The notes under the pieces were generated by a model, which saw nothing but the letters and a program-made list of their open reading frames with translations, searched no databases and was not told the origin of the DNA. Positions 12,720-24,090 of a stretch of DNA of 64,000 nt are shown here, piece after piece. A program made the translations under genes and the position numbers. Source of the DNA: Tachypleus tridentatus. Lineage: Eukaryota; Arthropoda; Merostomata; Xiphosura; Limulidae. Every line of letters begins with the position of its first letter. The first letter of the stretch is position 1. The stretch is from contig NC_134825.1 of the NCBI RefSeq assembly GCF_004210375.1, forward strand, positions 40,790,348 through 40,854,347, written 5' to 3'.

Positions 12720-12919
12720 GTTGCTACTTAGCTGCCCCTTGTGTAAACAAGTATGGTGAAACAGATCAAGGACTGGTGCATGGAAGTGCACTCCGTCTAC
12801 GTAAAAATAGGTACAGAGAACTTCATTACCTGTGGCTTTCTCATGGAATACCAGAAAAAGTATCTCATACTTTAGAACAGTTTCCTTTTTTTGCAACCAT
12901 AAACTGGCTGCTTATGTAA
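12720..12919 (+). CDS. Last coding exon of a UBR1/UBR2-type E3 ubiquitin ligase
   Basis: UBR1/UBR2 are large E3 ligases of the N-degron pathway. This exon encodes their extreme C-terminus: GCYLAAP, KYGETDQGL, RYRELHYLWLSHGIPEKVSH and TINWLLM before TAA (12,917-12,919). The order and spacing match the family end (GETDxGL, RYxxLHxLW, NW near the stop). The acceptor is a pyrimidine-rich tract ending TTTTTAG at 12,713-12,719. The first glycine codon is split, with its first base in the previous exon (phase 1 intron). The frame is open and ends where the family ends, so this looks like a working exon rather than a relic. The preceding exons were not found in the window; the preceding intron may exceed 12 kb, or the exons are too diverged for me to see. 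AATAAA at 13,192 and 13,461 could be polyadenylation signals. Confidence 0.8.
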
Positions 12920-13834
12920 TATACAATGTATAAAACACAATAGCCTTTCTTATTTTATATGCACTTAGAAGTGATGGTAATTCTCTAAGGCCTTTCTCAA
13001 TAGGAAACCACTGTACTTGATGTCTAGAGAGAGAAATTCTAGTAACCTAATATATCAAGAAACATGTGCTGCAGCAATTTACAGCTCTTAGTTAAAAAAA
13101 CAAAAAACAGTGATAAAATGCTTTTATCAGCAACAAGCAGCAGGGGGGAGGAGGCCATCAATTGTTTACATACAGTTCAAAACATGAGGCTAATAAAACC
13201 TGTAGAGTAACTTCTTGTATAACGTAAAACACGTTTGAACAAGTGTAGTTGTGAATCTTTCAAAAAAGAATATGTCACGTTCATTATTAATTTTAATTAG
13301 GTATTCAAAATAATTTCTTAAGGCATATCATTTATTTCCCTCTTTCGTTTATATTTTATAAACAAAAAGAAACTGAATATGCATTTATTCAAACCAACTC
13401 CAGTGATGTGCAGATTTGTGGAATATATTTTTTTGTACTAGCATGAAATTTTTTGTATGAAATAAACCTTGTCACTGATAATGTGAACTATTACATCTAA
13501 CATCCTACTTAAAAATTTCACCGAGTAGAATTTTGTTTTCCTCCAAAACAAGAAGAGCTTAATATACATCAGTTTTGGTACTCTTTTAATAGTTAGTCAA
13601 ACCCACATGTTTTTATTGTATACTTTGTTTTCAGTTCTTAATTATGACACGAGGTGCACATGCCAGGATTGTTTTTGGATTATGAAAACATAGGTAGACA
13701 CCTTAGACTTGATATTTAAGTATTACATTATTGTTTCTTCCTGAGAGTAATTCACTTTAAATGTATACATATATATGTAATTTTGATATTGTAAACCTTA
13801 GTTTTTCTAGACAGTATTTACAGAATAGTTTATA
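12920..13834 (+). other. Probable 3' UTR and flank of the UBR-like gene
   Basis: Follows the stop codon directly. AATAAA occurs at 13,192-13,197 and 13,461-13,466. CpG stays rare. No other gene or element seen. Confidence 0.4.
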
Positions 13835-14053
13835 CAGGGTGTTCGGAAAGTCACTGTGCACTTTTATATTTATTAACAGACATGTTTCAGTATAGAATAC
13901 AGGAGGTAAATATGAATAACAATTATAAACAATGTTGAAAGTGACCCCCATTTGCATCAATACAGGCCTGGACCCTTCTTATTTTGTTTCTAAACACTGC
14001 TATCTGATGCTGGCTTGAAATTGACTGAATAAATGCAGTTTTGTAACACCCTG
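13835..14053 (-). mobile_element. MITE with CAGGGTGTTC termini, second copy
   Basis: A 219 bp copy of the element at 6,576, flanked by TA. The left end reads CAGGGTGTTCGGAAAGTCAC. The right end has lost part of the inverted repeat and reads TAACACCCTG. The minus-strand frame is still open: RRVQACIDANGGHFQHCL then stop. Confidence 0.8.
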
Positions 14054-15056
14054 TATAAACAGAATAATCTCATAAAGATTCTGTCAGTTTTTTTTTAGTT
14101 TGGGGAAAATGACAGTGAACATGCACATTCATGTCAAGGTGAAATGCAGTATAAAAAAAAATTCAGATTCTAAATATCTTGTGTTTATAGTGTTCATTTA
14201 TTTTTAGGAATTGTATATTTTTTAAATTCAGGTATATAAAGTTATATACATATTTATCTGTTTACAGTCTCTGTTATCTACAGAAGTTTGTGATGAGGAT
14301 CCAGAAAAATGTATTTAAGTTATACATGATGTGAATAACTATAGACACACTAAAGGTACTAGTACACAAATTGTAAGAAAAAGTTTTATGTATATGGTAG
14401 TCTAAAAAATGTAAAACTTTACAAAATTCATATACAAATGTATATAAGTAGCAAAATATGTGCTTTGTTTCAAAACTATTCATGTACACAGTTTTGTGTT
14501 CAAAAGATAGATAAAACAAAGGAAAGGTTAAAAAATGTTTATAGATTATCTAAAAAGTGTGCCCAGACAGTCTGTTAAGTGGAACTTCCATATACTAGGA
14601 AAGTAAACAACTCTAAACATTACTGTTTTCAGTATATAATTATACTGTTTACTCTATGTAATTAGTTTCTCACTGAAAATATTTGTATGTTTAGGTATCC
14701 TAATGTTTTACTTGCACTAAAAGTTAATTAATGCCAAAAGTGATAAAAAACAAACACTTTGTACAATATTAGGTGCTTGCTTACTTATTATTATTATTTT
14801 AAACGCAGGTCAACTGAAATGTTTTTTATCTAATACAAACATTTTTTATTGTTTTATATAATACTTATAATCATGTTTTAATTATTATTTAACTGCAAAT
14901 CTCAATTGTAATCTGAACTTTATTTTTCTTAGAGAAATCAACTGTTTAACTCAGAAATCCCAAAAAATAACACAAAATGTTGGTCAGACCGGTTTTTATT
15001 TGTTTATCAGTATCCAAACGTACAGTTATATTATAAATGTGTCTTAGTACTAAAAC
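14054..15056. other. No recognised gene
   Basis: AT-rich and still CpG-poor; last stretch before the SINE-rich part of the window. Confidence 0.5.
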
Positions 15057-15330
15057 GGGCCCGGCATGGCCAAGCGTGTTAAGGCGTGCGACTCGTAATC
15101 TGAGGGTCGCGGGTTCACATCCCCGTCGCGCCAAACATGCTCGCCCTTTCAGCCGTGGGGGCGTTATAATGTGACGGTCAGTCCCACTATTCGTTGGTAA
15201 AAGAGTAGCCCAATAGTTAGCGGTGGGTGGTGATGACTAGCTGCCTTCCCTCTAGTCTTACACTGCTAAATTAGGGACAGCTAGTACACATAGCCCTCGA
15301 GTAGCTTTGTGCGAAATTCAAACAAACAAG
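15057..15330 (+). mobile_element. SINE family A, full length
   Basis: Starts GGGCCCGGCATGGCC, has the tRNA-like head (CGACTCGTAATC anticodon region, GGTTCACATCC B box), then the body (CACTATTCGTTGG, GTGATGACTAGCTGCC, CACTGCTAAATTAGG) and the tail CGAGTAGCTTTGTGCGAAA with a CAAACAAACA end. It is the first family A copy in the window and lies at the base-composition boundary. Confidence 0.93.
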
Positions 15331-15844
15331 TGCTAAAATGGAAATTTTTGTCATTTTAATAACATTAGGTGTTTTTTATATATCACATTTCTTAACCAAC
15401 TTAGGATCTAATTATATTAAATTTCAGTCTGAACAAACAAGATGTGGAACAAGTAATTTTTCACCTTATTTGACAGATTTGAAACTTGTATGCAACCTTG
15501 CTGTTGGTTAGTTCAAACGAGTGCATGAGAAAGTAGATTAAAATGTAATATTTTGCGATCCATACGTTGAAATATATTGTCGTGCTATTCTGTGATCTAT
15601 GTCAATGATTTTTTTTACTTAATTTATGACAAAATAAATGAAGCTGTTAGTATAATGTTACAACCTTGCCTTCGTTTTCATTCTCTTCTTCAACAGAGAG
15701 TTGCATGAAACTCATCCAAGCCAATCTAAATTGACCTATGACATTTCTTATAATTTAGTCTTATAGCATCTGATTACACTGTTTTCAGGTAAGTGATCAA
15801 AGCTTAAAAACTTTCTAATTAAAATGCTATTAATTTGAACTTTG

Positions 15845-15960
15845 TTCTGCAGTGGAACAGCAGCAAGTTTATGGATTTATAACACTAAATACAATATTCG
15901 ATTTCCTTCAGTGGACAGAGCAAATAGTCCAGTGTGGCTTTGCTATAAAGCAAACAAACA
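15845..15960 (+). mobile_element. SINE family C, old copy
   Basis: Degenerate head (GTGGAACAGCAGCAAG, TATGGATTTATAACAC) followed by the better kept tail GTGGCTTTGCTATAAAGC and a CAAACAAAC end. Confidence 0.6.
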
Positions 15961-16711
15961 TTTTAAGTTTTTTTTTTTTTTTCTGTTACATTATGTTACT
16001 TTTATTCAACTAGTCATTACACCTTACAAATGAATGAAAAAACGGAAACCTGATAATAATACACAATCTAAGGCCCACAGAAAATAATTCTCGGCTTTAT
16101 GGACTGTGGAGATAGTATTACGTGTCAAAATTTAGTTTGGTGTATTTTAGTGTCTATGAAGCAAATGCCTTTGAATTAAATAATGCCTGTAAGTAAAACA
16201 AAATTTGACTTATATATATATATATATTTATTATAAATATAATATGAAAGAATTACATGAGTTTTCTTTGGAAACTAAACAGTATAGTCCAATAAAAATA
16301 CCAAAACGTTATTAATTAGAAAATTCTTTTTCAAAAACAGAGCAACTTTTTGAGGTGTTCGTAACAATACAATAAGCTAATTTATTTATAATTATCATAC
16401 AAAACTATGGAATTCCAAATATCCTAAATTTAAAAGTAAAGATAGCGACTTAACCCAGTAACGGTGAAGGTACCATTGACCCCTTAATCAAAGAGAAATT
16501 TAACCTGTTGTTTTATTTTGTACAAACTATGCCATTCTAGACATAAAACACATAGGCTGATTTTTGTACTATTTAATTTTTACAGTAGTTTGAAAGTGAA
16601 TCAAACACTAGATGTACTTTCGCAGGGTCCATGAAAGCGTTCTGTTTCAAAAGTAAGTAAAACCAAAATTAAGAGCAACAGATATTTTTTATTGCTTTTG
16701 AAGTTCATGTG

Positions 16712-16927
16712 TCATGCTGTGTTGAAGCAGATTGCATAATTCTTCTTGAGATTCATGGCATGCGCACGTTTTACCAACATTGGGACAGTACGATTTACAG
16801 CGTATACTGACCGAAAACACGCTACTGTATATTGGTAGGATGATCCATTTCTAGCCCTTTCGGGCAAATTAAATAAGAGTCCACGGAAATTTTCATCACT
16901 GACTCTTTTTACCTGTATGATAACCAT
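16712..16927 (-). other. Unassigned open frame in a locally GC- and CpG-rich block
   Basis: A 71-codon minus-strand frame lies in about 240 bases that carry some 13 CpG, clearly more than the flanks. I recognise no domain. The plus strand is also mostly open. It could be an exon, a promoter-proximal CpG-rich block, or a transposon fragment. Its place at the edge of the CpG-poor domain is the main reason to note it. Confidence 0.3.
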
Positions 16928-17112
16928 CGAGTGCCAAATTGCTAATATGCGGTCTGTCTCTGGCGGTTAAAAAAAAACTCGGAAATCTTAAGAGTTATTA
17001 ACGAATTGTCAGTTTTGAGTTTTCTTTCGATATTAGAATATCTGTTGAAAATTTAAGTGCCTTACCAGTCTTTTTCCGTAACGTGTATAATATATCCCAA
17101 TTATTTTTGCAG

Positions 17113-17220
17113 GTATAAAAAAAGGACGTCCTTCTAAAGGAAACACTGACTAAAGAATTTCAGACGTCATCTAAAAAATCTAAAACAAAACTGTTATCAA
17201 TGAGGACCTAGACAGACAAA
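17113..17220 (+). other. Exon-like segment with canonical splice borders and in-frame stops
   Basis: Preceded by TTATTTTTGCAG and followed by GTAAGTAAA, both strong splice signals. The frame starting after two bases reads KKGRPSKGNTD, an AT-hook-like start, but has three TAA codons before the donor. It may be a non-coding exon, a decayed exon, or chance. Confidence 0.25.
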
Positions 17221-17492
17221 GTAAGTAAATACAACATTTTTAACGACTTTGATTATTTCGAACCGAAAACAACAGCATAAATATCATAACTAAATGTAAG
17301 AATGCAAAAAAGATAAAAAATTAAATCTTACTGTATAAGCGATATGGTTGATATTGAAAATATATTAAAATATCATTTTTGATGGTCTGAACTTAAATAT
17401 ATACTCAAAACTACAAGTGAATTTATAGTGGCTATACTAGTTTGAAGTTAGAAATATACATTTAAAACATTTCGTAGTTAATAAAACTCAAT

Positions 17493-17711
17493 GGACCTGG
17501 TAGTTAGAGAGCTCTACTTACGACCTGCGTGATCGAATGCCGTCACCAAATATGCTCGGTCTTTCATTCATGGAAGCATTATAATGTGGAAGTCAATACC
17601 AAGAATTGGCGGTGAGTAATGTTGACTAGCTGCCTTCTCTCTAATCCATCACTTATATATTAGGGACAGATAGCGTGAATAGCTAGCGCGAAAATTTCAA
17701 CAAACAAAAAA
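17493..17711 (+). mobile_element. SINE family A, old internally shortened copy
   Basis: Recognisable in blocks: GACCTGGTAGTTAGAG head, ATTATAATGTGGAAGTCAAT, GACTAGCTGCCTTCTCTC and a short tail. Part of the body (the TTCGTTGGTAAAAGAG block) is missing. Confidence 0.7.
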
Positions 17712-18690
17712 ATGTAAAATGATCAAAAATTATGATCCCTGTATTCAACAGACTTGTAGATTTTGATCACAAAACTAGATATCTGCGAATTACAACTAAA
17801 CGTATACTCTTAGAATACACGAGAAAAACCAATTTCTAACGAGCATGATAAAATAAAGGACAACCAAGCGCTAATGGTGTTACTGTTTGTGCACGTTCCA
17901 GTGGCCTTTTCCCTTGATGACTTTATGAATTTGTCTCGAGAGCAAACTATTTTAGTAAAAATTATAACCACCTACTTTAAATTTTAACATCGGAAATTCC
18001 CATTTCTTTCTATACGCAGCCGCATTTCAGACCTATAGTTAACTGTCAATGAGCGCTAATCACTGTCTACTTCCTGGTTCTTTGGAATATAAAACGAAAT
18101 CGATGAAAACAGTAAAAAAGAACTTCCTAGCATGGCTTTATCAATGGTTTTCATAACATGCTATATCTGATAAGGAAGAAATTATAACACGATTTAAATG
18201 CGCCCACACAAAGACAAACATATATACAGTAAAGCATTTCATTAAAGAAAACGGGGGCTGTTGAAGGCCCTCAGGGAAGAATGTCAAACAAAAAACGATG
18301 GGAAGAGATCTTGTTTGAATTCCAAGATATCTACAGTTGAGAATAAGATCCTTAATGAGTGGTAGTGAATTTATTAGGACCGTCCCGTGCTTTGTTGGCA
18401 AAATTAATAGTATCTTAATTACAAACAATTCATGCATTTTAGGAATCTAAATCAAACCAGATGTTTTTTTTCTTTTAGAGTTGGATAGAAATAACCGGAA
18501 AAGCAAAAAATCCAAACAAGCAAAAGGTGGTTGAAACATTATTCTAAAGATTGATATTAGATACCAAAAAATCATGATAGAGTACGGAAATGGACTTCTA
18601 GGGTTAACCAACATACAACCATAATAATTTAGTATTCCTAAACACATATTTCAGGCAGATCCTGCAAAATTATCAGGAAGTTTGCACAGC
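17712..18690. other. No recognised gene
   Basis: Minus-strand open frames of 98 and 66 codons (18,141-18,437 and 18,447-18,647) are present but resemble nothing I know. The segment may be upstream sequence of the LINE relic that follows. Confidence 0.35.
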
Positions 18691-18699
18691 AAATTTGAG

Positions 18700-19085
18700 T
18701 TCTGACTTTAAATGGGTTTAAACAAGAAAAAGGCTGGATCCAGTAACAAAGCCACGATTATGTTCTATTAACCATGGTGGACGAAATCATGGAAGAAAAA
18801 TAATCTTGAATTTGGTGCAGAAATAAAGAAAAGAATGGAATAAATGGAAGTACGATTAGTATGAAAAGATACAAATAATTTTAAAAACACATTGGGTTGA
18901 GTGGAAACGTGTTCCTAATGATAGCGTTTTAAATAAACGTGAAACTAGACAGAAAATGAGAGACAGTGAGAAATTATGTGACCCAAAACATGCTACATCC
19001 AAGCGTTTCTGGTAGAAATTTATCTCAAAAGCCAGGAAGTCACATTAGCAACAACAACTTGTAAAGCTGTGCTTGGAATGCATAT
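18700..19085 (+). mobile_element. Non-LTR retrotransposon (LINE) relic, linker between endonuclease and reverse transcriptase
   Basis: Broken plus-strand frames give PWWT near 18,770, RKEWNKWK near 18,830, and DPKHATSKRFW near 18,985-19,015 followed by KFISKARKS. The PWW, W(N/K)KWK and KxFW patterns in this order are typical of the region between endonuclease and reverse transcriptase in CR1/Jockey-like LINEs. No catalytic box is present, so the clade is uncertain. Confidence 0.4.
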
Positions 19086-19107
19086 TAAGGATCCCAGTTA
19101 AAATTTG

Positions 19108-19326
19108 GTTTATTTTGAACATCGCACAAAGCTACACAAAGGCTATTTATCTGCGATAGTTCTCACTAATTCAGTAGTGATAGACTAGAGGGAAGGCAGC
19201 TAATCAACATCATCCGTTTCCATTTCTTGGAATACTCGTTTACTAAGGAAGAATAGGATTGATCGTCACATTATAGCACCTCCACGACTGAAATGGCGTG
19301 CATGTTCAGTAAGGGATTCCATCCCT
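19108..19326 (-). mobile_element. SINE family A, head truncated
   Basis: Reverse copy from the tail (CGCACAAAGCTACACAAAGG) through the body to GCATGTTCAGTAAGGGATTCCA; the remainder of the tRNA-like head is absent. Confidence 0.75.
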
Positions 19327-19679
19327 TAACTCCCAAGCTAGGAAACTGCACAAATCGACATATTGAATGGTGTCAATCTGTTGTAGAAAGTGAGCAGACA
19401 TAAAACAAACAGAAAATACACATATAGTTAGACTTACAACATAGTTTGGACCAAATAGAGGATCTGTATTGCACGAGAATAGCCTGGCCTGATTCCCTGA
19501 AGAAAGCTGAAATAACACTCAGAAGATTAAGTGGTTGGCGACACCTGGAAGAGAAACATAAGATGTGAAGTTAGTATGTACTTTGTGTGTTTGAATATAT
19601 ACACGTATATATATTTTTTCACAATTATTACTCTGAGAAGGCAATATTACAATAAAAGCACCAAATACCTATTCACCCT
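19327..19679. other. No recognised gene
   Basis: Short frames only; a plus-strand stretch at 19,445-19,560 is open but unassigned. Confidence 0.4.
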
Positions 19680-19958
19680 GGCCCAGTATGCTAAGGCGTT
19701 CGACTCGTAATATGAGGGTCGCGGGTTCGAATCCCGGTCGCACCAAACATGCTCGCTCTTTCTGCCGTGGGGCGTGATAATGTGACGGTAAATCCCACTA
19801 TTAATTGTTAAAAGAGTTGGCGGTGGGTGGTGATGACTAGCTACCACCCCTCTAGTCTTACACTGCTAAATTAGGGACGGTTAGCACAGATAGCTTTCGA
19901 GTAGCTTTGTGCGAAATTTTAAAACAAAAACAAACAAACAAACAAATAAAAAACAAAC
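19680..19958 (+). mobile_element. SINE family A
   Basis: Well kept head with GGGTTCGAATCCCGG B box, body lacking the GTAGCCCAAGAG block, and a long CAAACAAACAAACAAATA end. Confidence 0.92.
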
Positions 19959-20360
19959 CTATTAACCTCCAACCTTCCTCCATAACTATATTAAAGTCGC
20001 AGAGGGCCCATAGGATATTTCAATACGGCAGAAGAAAAAAATACTACCTACAACAACACACGCTAGACGTATACAAATATTTATATTTTATAGCCAGTTT
20101 CTTTTCAATTCCAGCCATGTCGTTTTTCCTAAAATATTTCTCATTGTTCAACTCGTCCATAACATAACAATAATAATCAAGACAATGGATCACTGGGTTT
20201 GACTGATAGAAAACATGATCAAAATATTACCACCGGACTATACAGTAAACAGAACTAATTACAATGAAGAATTATAATTATCAGTGGTTAAGATATGACA
20301 TAGAATGACTGATAAACATCCTATAACCTCTCTGTTATATTTAACCTCTCTCTGCCGTTT

Positions 20361-20600
20361 TGTCTGGCCAGGTGGTTAAGGCGCTTATTGCGGGTTCGAA
20401 TCCCTGTCATACTAAACATGCTCGCCATTTTAACCGTAACGGTCAATACCACTATTCCTTGGTAAAATAATAGCCTAAGGGTTGACGGTGGGTGTTGACG
20501 ACTAGCTGCCTTCTATCTAGTCATACATTGCTAAATTATGGACGACTAGCGCAGCTGGTCCTCGTGCAGCTTTGCGCGAAATTCAAAAGAACCAAACAAA
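20361..20600 (+). mobile_element. SINE family A with a deletion in the head
   Basis: TGTCTGGCCAGGTGGTTAAGG joins directly to GCGGGTTCGAATCCC, losing the anticodon arm. Body and tail are complete and end ACCAAACAAA. Confidence 0.88.
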
Positions 20601-20937
20601 TTTTTTATCTCTGGTGTGACGTGACAAATAACACTTTTTTCTGTAGTTTAGCATAATAACAGAACAATAATTAATTAGACGTTGATAGTGTATAACACTT
20701 GATACCGAATTCTTGAACCCTTTAGGTCCGTAAAAATTACCAACTTGTCACCTATTTTCTCAAAATGTTTTTGTCGTTGATACAAACAAAATCAGTATTT
20801 TAGATATAAAAGCATGAAGTACACTGGATATATAATTCAGATTGTTTGCATGATGATTTAACCATACTTTAGTGTATAAACAGTTGATGCGAAACCCCAA
20901 TAGATGGCAGTTATTATCATTTCATTGTTGTTTTTGC

Positions 20938-21037
20938 TCAAAGTTACGTAACGGGCTATTTGATTTTTGTCCACGAGCGGAATCGAGTCTTGTATTTTAT
21001 GGTGTAAGCCGAAACACACTGCCGACCCATCAGGAAA
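20938..21037 (-). mobile_element. SINE family B, strongly diverged
   Basis: Follows the family B order in reverse (AAAGTTACGTAACGGGCTA, GAGCGGAATCGAGTC, GGTGTAAGCC, CGACCCATCAGG) with many substitutions. Confidence 0.45.
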
Positions 21038-21350
21038 CATCTATCAAAAAATTATTGAAACGTTTTTATACAGTTAGATCTCTTCAACATGCTTTTCAAC
21101 GTTAAAGCGGTTTATAAAAGCGTGATTCACTTCATTTTGAAACTGTTTTAAAATGTCATTTAATATTTAAAACACTGGTAAGGTTTTGCTTTATCTTATT
21201 AGATAGATAAACAAAGAGTCCATATTGAGAAACGTTATCTAAAGCTTTCACGTTTCGCTGTGTTACTTGACAAATGCTAACCATCATAGGAGTGGCAAAA
21301 ATAAATAAGGATATTATCGCACAGCAGTAACAACTATCAGTTCCAAACAG

Positions 21351-21479
21351 GCCCACCAGTGGCTCAGCGGTATGTCTGCGGACTTACAACGTTAAAAGTC
21401 GGGTTTTGATACCCGTGGTGGGCAGAGCACAGATAGCCTATTGTGTAGCTTTGTGCTTAATTTAAAACAACAAGAACAA
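21351..21479 (+). mobile_element. SINE family B, full length
   Basis: CCCACCAGTGGCTCAGCGG head, TTTTGATACCCGTGGTGGGC B-box region and TAGCTTTGTGCTTAATTT tail. Flanked by CAGTTCCAAACAG (21,338-21,350) and CAGTTCTAAACAG (21,480-21,492), a 13 bp duplication with one mismatch. Confidence 0.92.
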
Positions 21480-21492
21480 CAGTTCTAAACAG

Positions 21493-23538
21493 AACAAACA
21501 TGTAAACGTTTACTAGAACTAACCTGTCTTCATCATCATAACGTTAATTATGCCGAAATAACTTGGCAGAATGTCGTAACCATTTATGTAATTATTACAT
21601 ATTCCATTTTTACTGGAATTTATCTATTTTATTTTAATTAGTGTAAGTAATCTCGTTTTTTTCTACAAGTATTTTTTATTATGTTATTTTACATATCTTA
21701 GTTACTCTGGCATATTTGTTTTTCTACCACGTGTATGTGAAAAAAACGTCACTCATAAAATATTTTTATACATAGAATAAAAGACATTTGTCAATAACAA
21801 CTCTTACTTCACATTTTGGTTTGGTTGACCATGAAGTGTGAAAATCTAAGTGTACCTCATGCCAGCAAAATTATGCTCATTCAACATACATCCTAAGTGA
21901 GAATGTTGCATGGTTTGTTTTGTTCGCTTTACTTGCACGTGATCGTGATAAAAAGTATGATAATGCTGTATTGGGACGTGTAACATGATGTTCAATATTT
22001 TTTTCTTGAACCATAACGAGTTATTTATGTTCCTTGTCATTCAAAAGCCACAGGAAACAAGTATTGCAAGGTTATAGAATACTCTTTACCTTTCAATGTC
22101 ACAAAAATAGCTTATAAGCTATGACAATACTATCTGTCTGTCTCTAGACAATTTATTATTATTTTCTTTATTTGTCTTTTTGAAAGCGAAAAAGATTGGT
22201 TAAATTATGCATGGGCGTCATGATTCATTACGTTCTGTGTCAAGTCTGGAACACGTGGCGATAAAACAATAGGGCACTGAATGTCCTTTGATAGATGTAA
22301 TAAGGCAGATCCATGTTGAAATGACGACCTGCATAGTCGGGTAGTTAGACCTGCAGTCTACACATGAGCTGCGTAAGTTTATCGCATAGTCACCAAAACA
22401 TTTCTACAAACGTGTTTCTAAGAGGCAGTTGTTGCCTGCTTCACAGCCACATCAAGGACACTGAATAAGTTAGTCTTTCTTAATGTCACCACAGGATTTT
22501 TTTCTGATTTCAATAACAAAAAATTACGGAATCTAAATGTAAAATTTATAACTTGAGACATGGAGATTCATTAAATTTACAGTATTATCGTTAAATTCGT
22601 TGGAAGCAGCTGCGAAGTGATTAAGGTACAATATATGTTTCTTCATTTGATGCGGTTGCCACGTGGTTGGAGTCTTCGACATATTTTACTCCATTGAGGT
22701 AGTTACCATGTGGTAGGGTACTTAATATATTTTCTCCTCCTTTGACACAATCATACCCTCCGGCTTGGGGTGGGGGACTATCCAGGGGCCCGGGCGAATG
22801 AAACCTGGTTATGCCATAACGCCCGCAATGCATTTTTAGTCTATATATTCATTTACTCACAAAAAACATAGTTTTAGGCATCACGTACAGACGATTGATA
22901 CATTAATATTGTTTAAATAATAATTTGAGTAATAATTAATATATATTTGTTACTTTAGAGATTTAATAGACATTTCGGTTACGTTATAAACGTTTTTAAC
23001 TCTTGTACTTTGAGCTATAAACAGCTGCTACTAAAACGTTGCTTTATTTATGAGTTTGTTGCCGTCCTAACTTAGGATCTTTTTTATCAAGTTCTTTAAA
23101 TTATTAGGAGAGTGGGAGTCTGGCGAGAATGTTTGTCCCTGGGTCCAATTTTTGGGCATTGAATGTATTTTATGTTTTGTTTCACAGATTGAACATAAAC
23201 CAATAACGATGAGCTCAGCTCAGGAAATATCAGAATATCTTACAAATTATATAAAGTAGGAGTCCAAGGAACATTAAATATGTGTTGCTATTAGTTAGAC
23301 TTTGAGATTTGTCAACATAAGCTGCTATTAAACATAATTTTTCCACATTAAACATAAAACATACCATTATAAAAGTACGGAAACTTTGAGAGTCAACATT
23401 TAATTATCACATATATTTAACTAGACAGAAGTAGTATAATATGTAAACAGGTTTTAATATACTTCTCCTGTTGGATCAACGCTAGAATGTGAGTTTAACA
23501 CTTAACTGAATCTTGATTTGAATTTCTTTGTTTAACAG
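21493..23538. other. No recognised gene
   Basis: AT-rich with ordinary CpG. A 70-codon minus frame at 22,621-22,833 overlaps the duplication below and is not convincing. A faint, very old SINE-like trace lies near 22,325-22,400. Confidence 0.4.
22652..22737. repeat. Two diverged 41 bp tandem units
   Basis: Units 22,652-22,692 and 22,697-22,737 align along their whole length (GGTTGCCACGTGGTTGG against GGTAGTTACCATGTGGTAGG, both ending in TTTACTCC/TTTCTCC). Confidence 0.55.
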
Positions 23539-23614
23539 TTTGGTATTGACTGTTTCCACTATGAAGACATATTTTCCTTTCTCATGTTGGATATTCATTC
23601 TTGCTACAACTCTG
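23539..23614 (+). CDS. Candidate exon encoding a signal peptide
   Basis: The pyrimidine-rich TTTCTTTGTTTAACAG precedes the segment and GTAATT follows it. ATG at 23,561 opens 18 codons, MKTYFPFSCWIFILATTL, ending exactly at the donor in phase 0. A short basic N-terminus and a hydrophobic core are what a secretory signal peptide looks like. If real, the gene continues on the plus strand; exon-like segments at 27,641 and 28,841 are candidates, and joining to the latter would put a TLA/DS cleavage site at the junction. No family is recognised and no upstream UTR exon is seen. The call rests on splice-site form and hydrophobicity only. Confidence 0.3.
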
Positions 23615-24090
23615 GTAATTATCAAATATGCTAATTTTCAAGTTTCACCACGTTTTCCGTTTGTTGACTGTGTGATATATGATGTAGCCGCGAAAAATAC
23701 ATAGTTATTAGTGGAAGTAAATATAATAGCGTTGTAGCTGGTTCGTTTGATTACTGTACAAATTAGCTTTCTGTGTTAAACAGTCAATCGTCATAAAGAT
23801 ACACAAATTCATTTAAACATTTCTTTTGAAAATCTAAGCTTTCGCCATTGAGACACCAAAAAAATAAATAAATCAAAAAACAACAATTTTACTTTGGCTG
23901 TTAGAAAAAAAAATAGTTTACTCGATTGTTTTTAAAGTCGATTTCATTAATGACATTTATTATAAGTTTTATTATTACCACGAAGATTATTTTGCGATAT
24001 TTGTTTAGTATATATGTGGATTTAGAACTATCCTAAATCTAAGCAAACAAACTAATGAGACACCATACAAAAATATTCTTATTAGCGAAG

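Noticed and set aside
22621..22833. 70-codon minus-strand frame
   Set aside because: It covers the 41 bp tandem repeat and shows no family resemblance.
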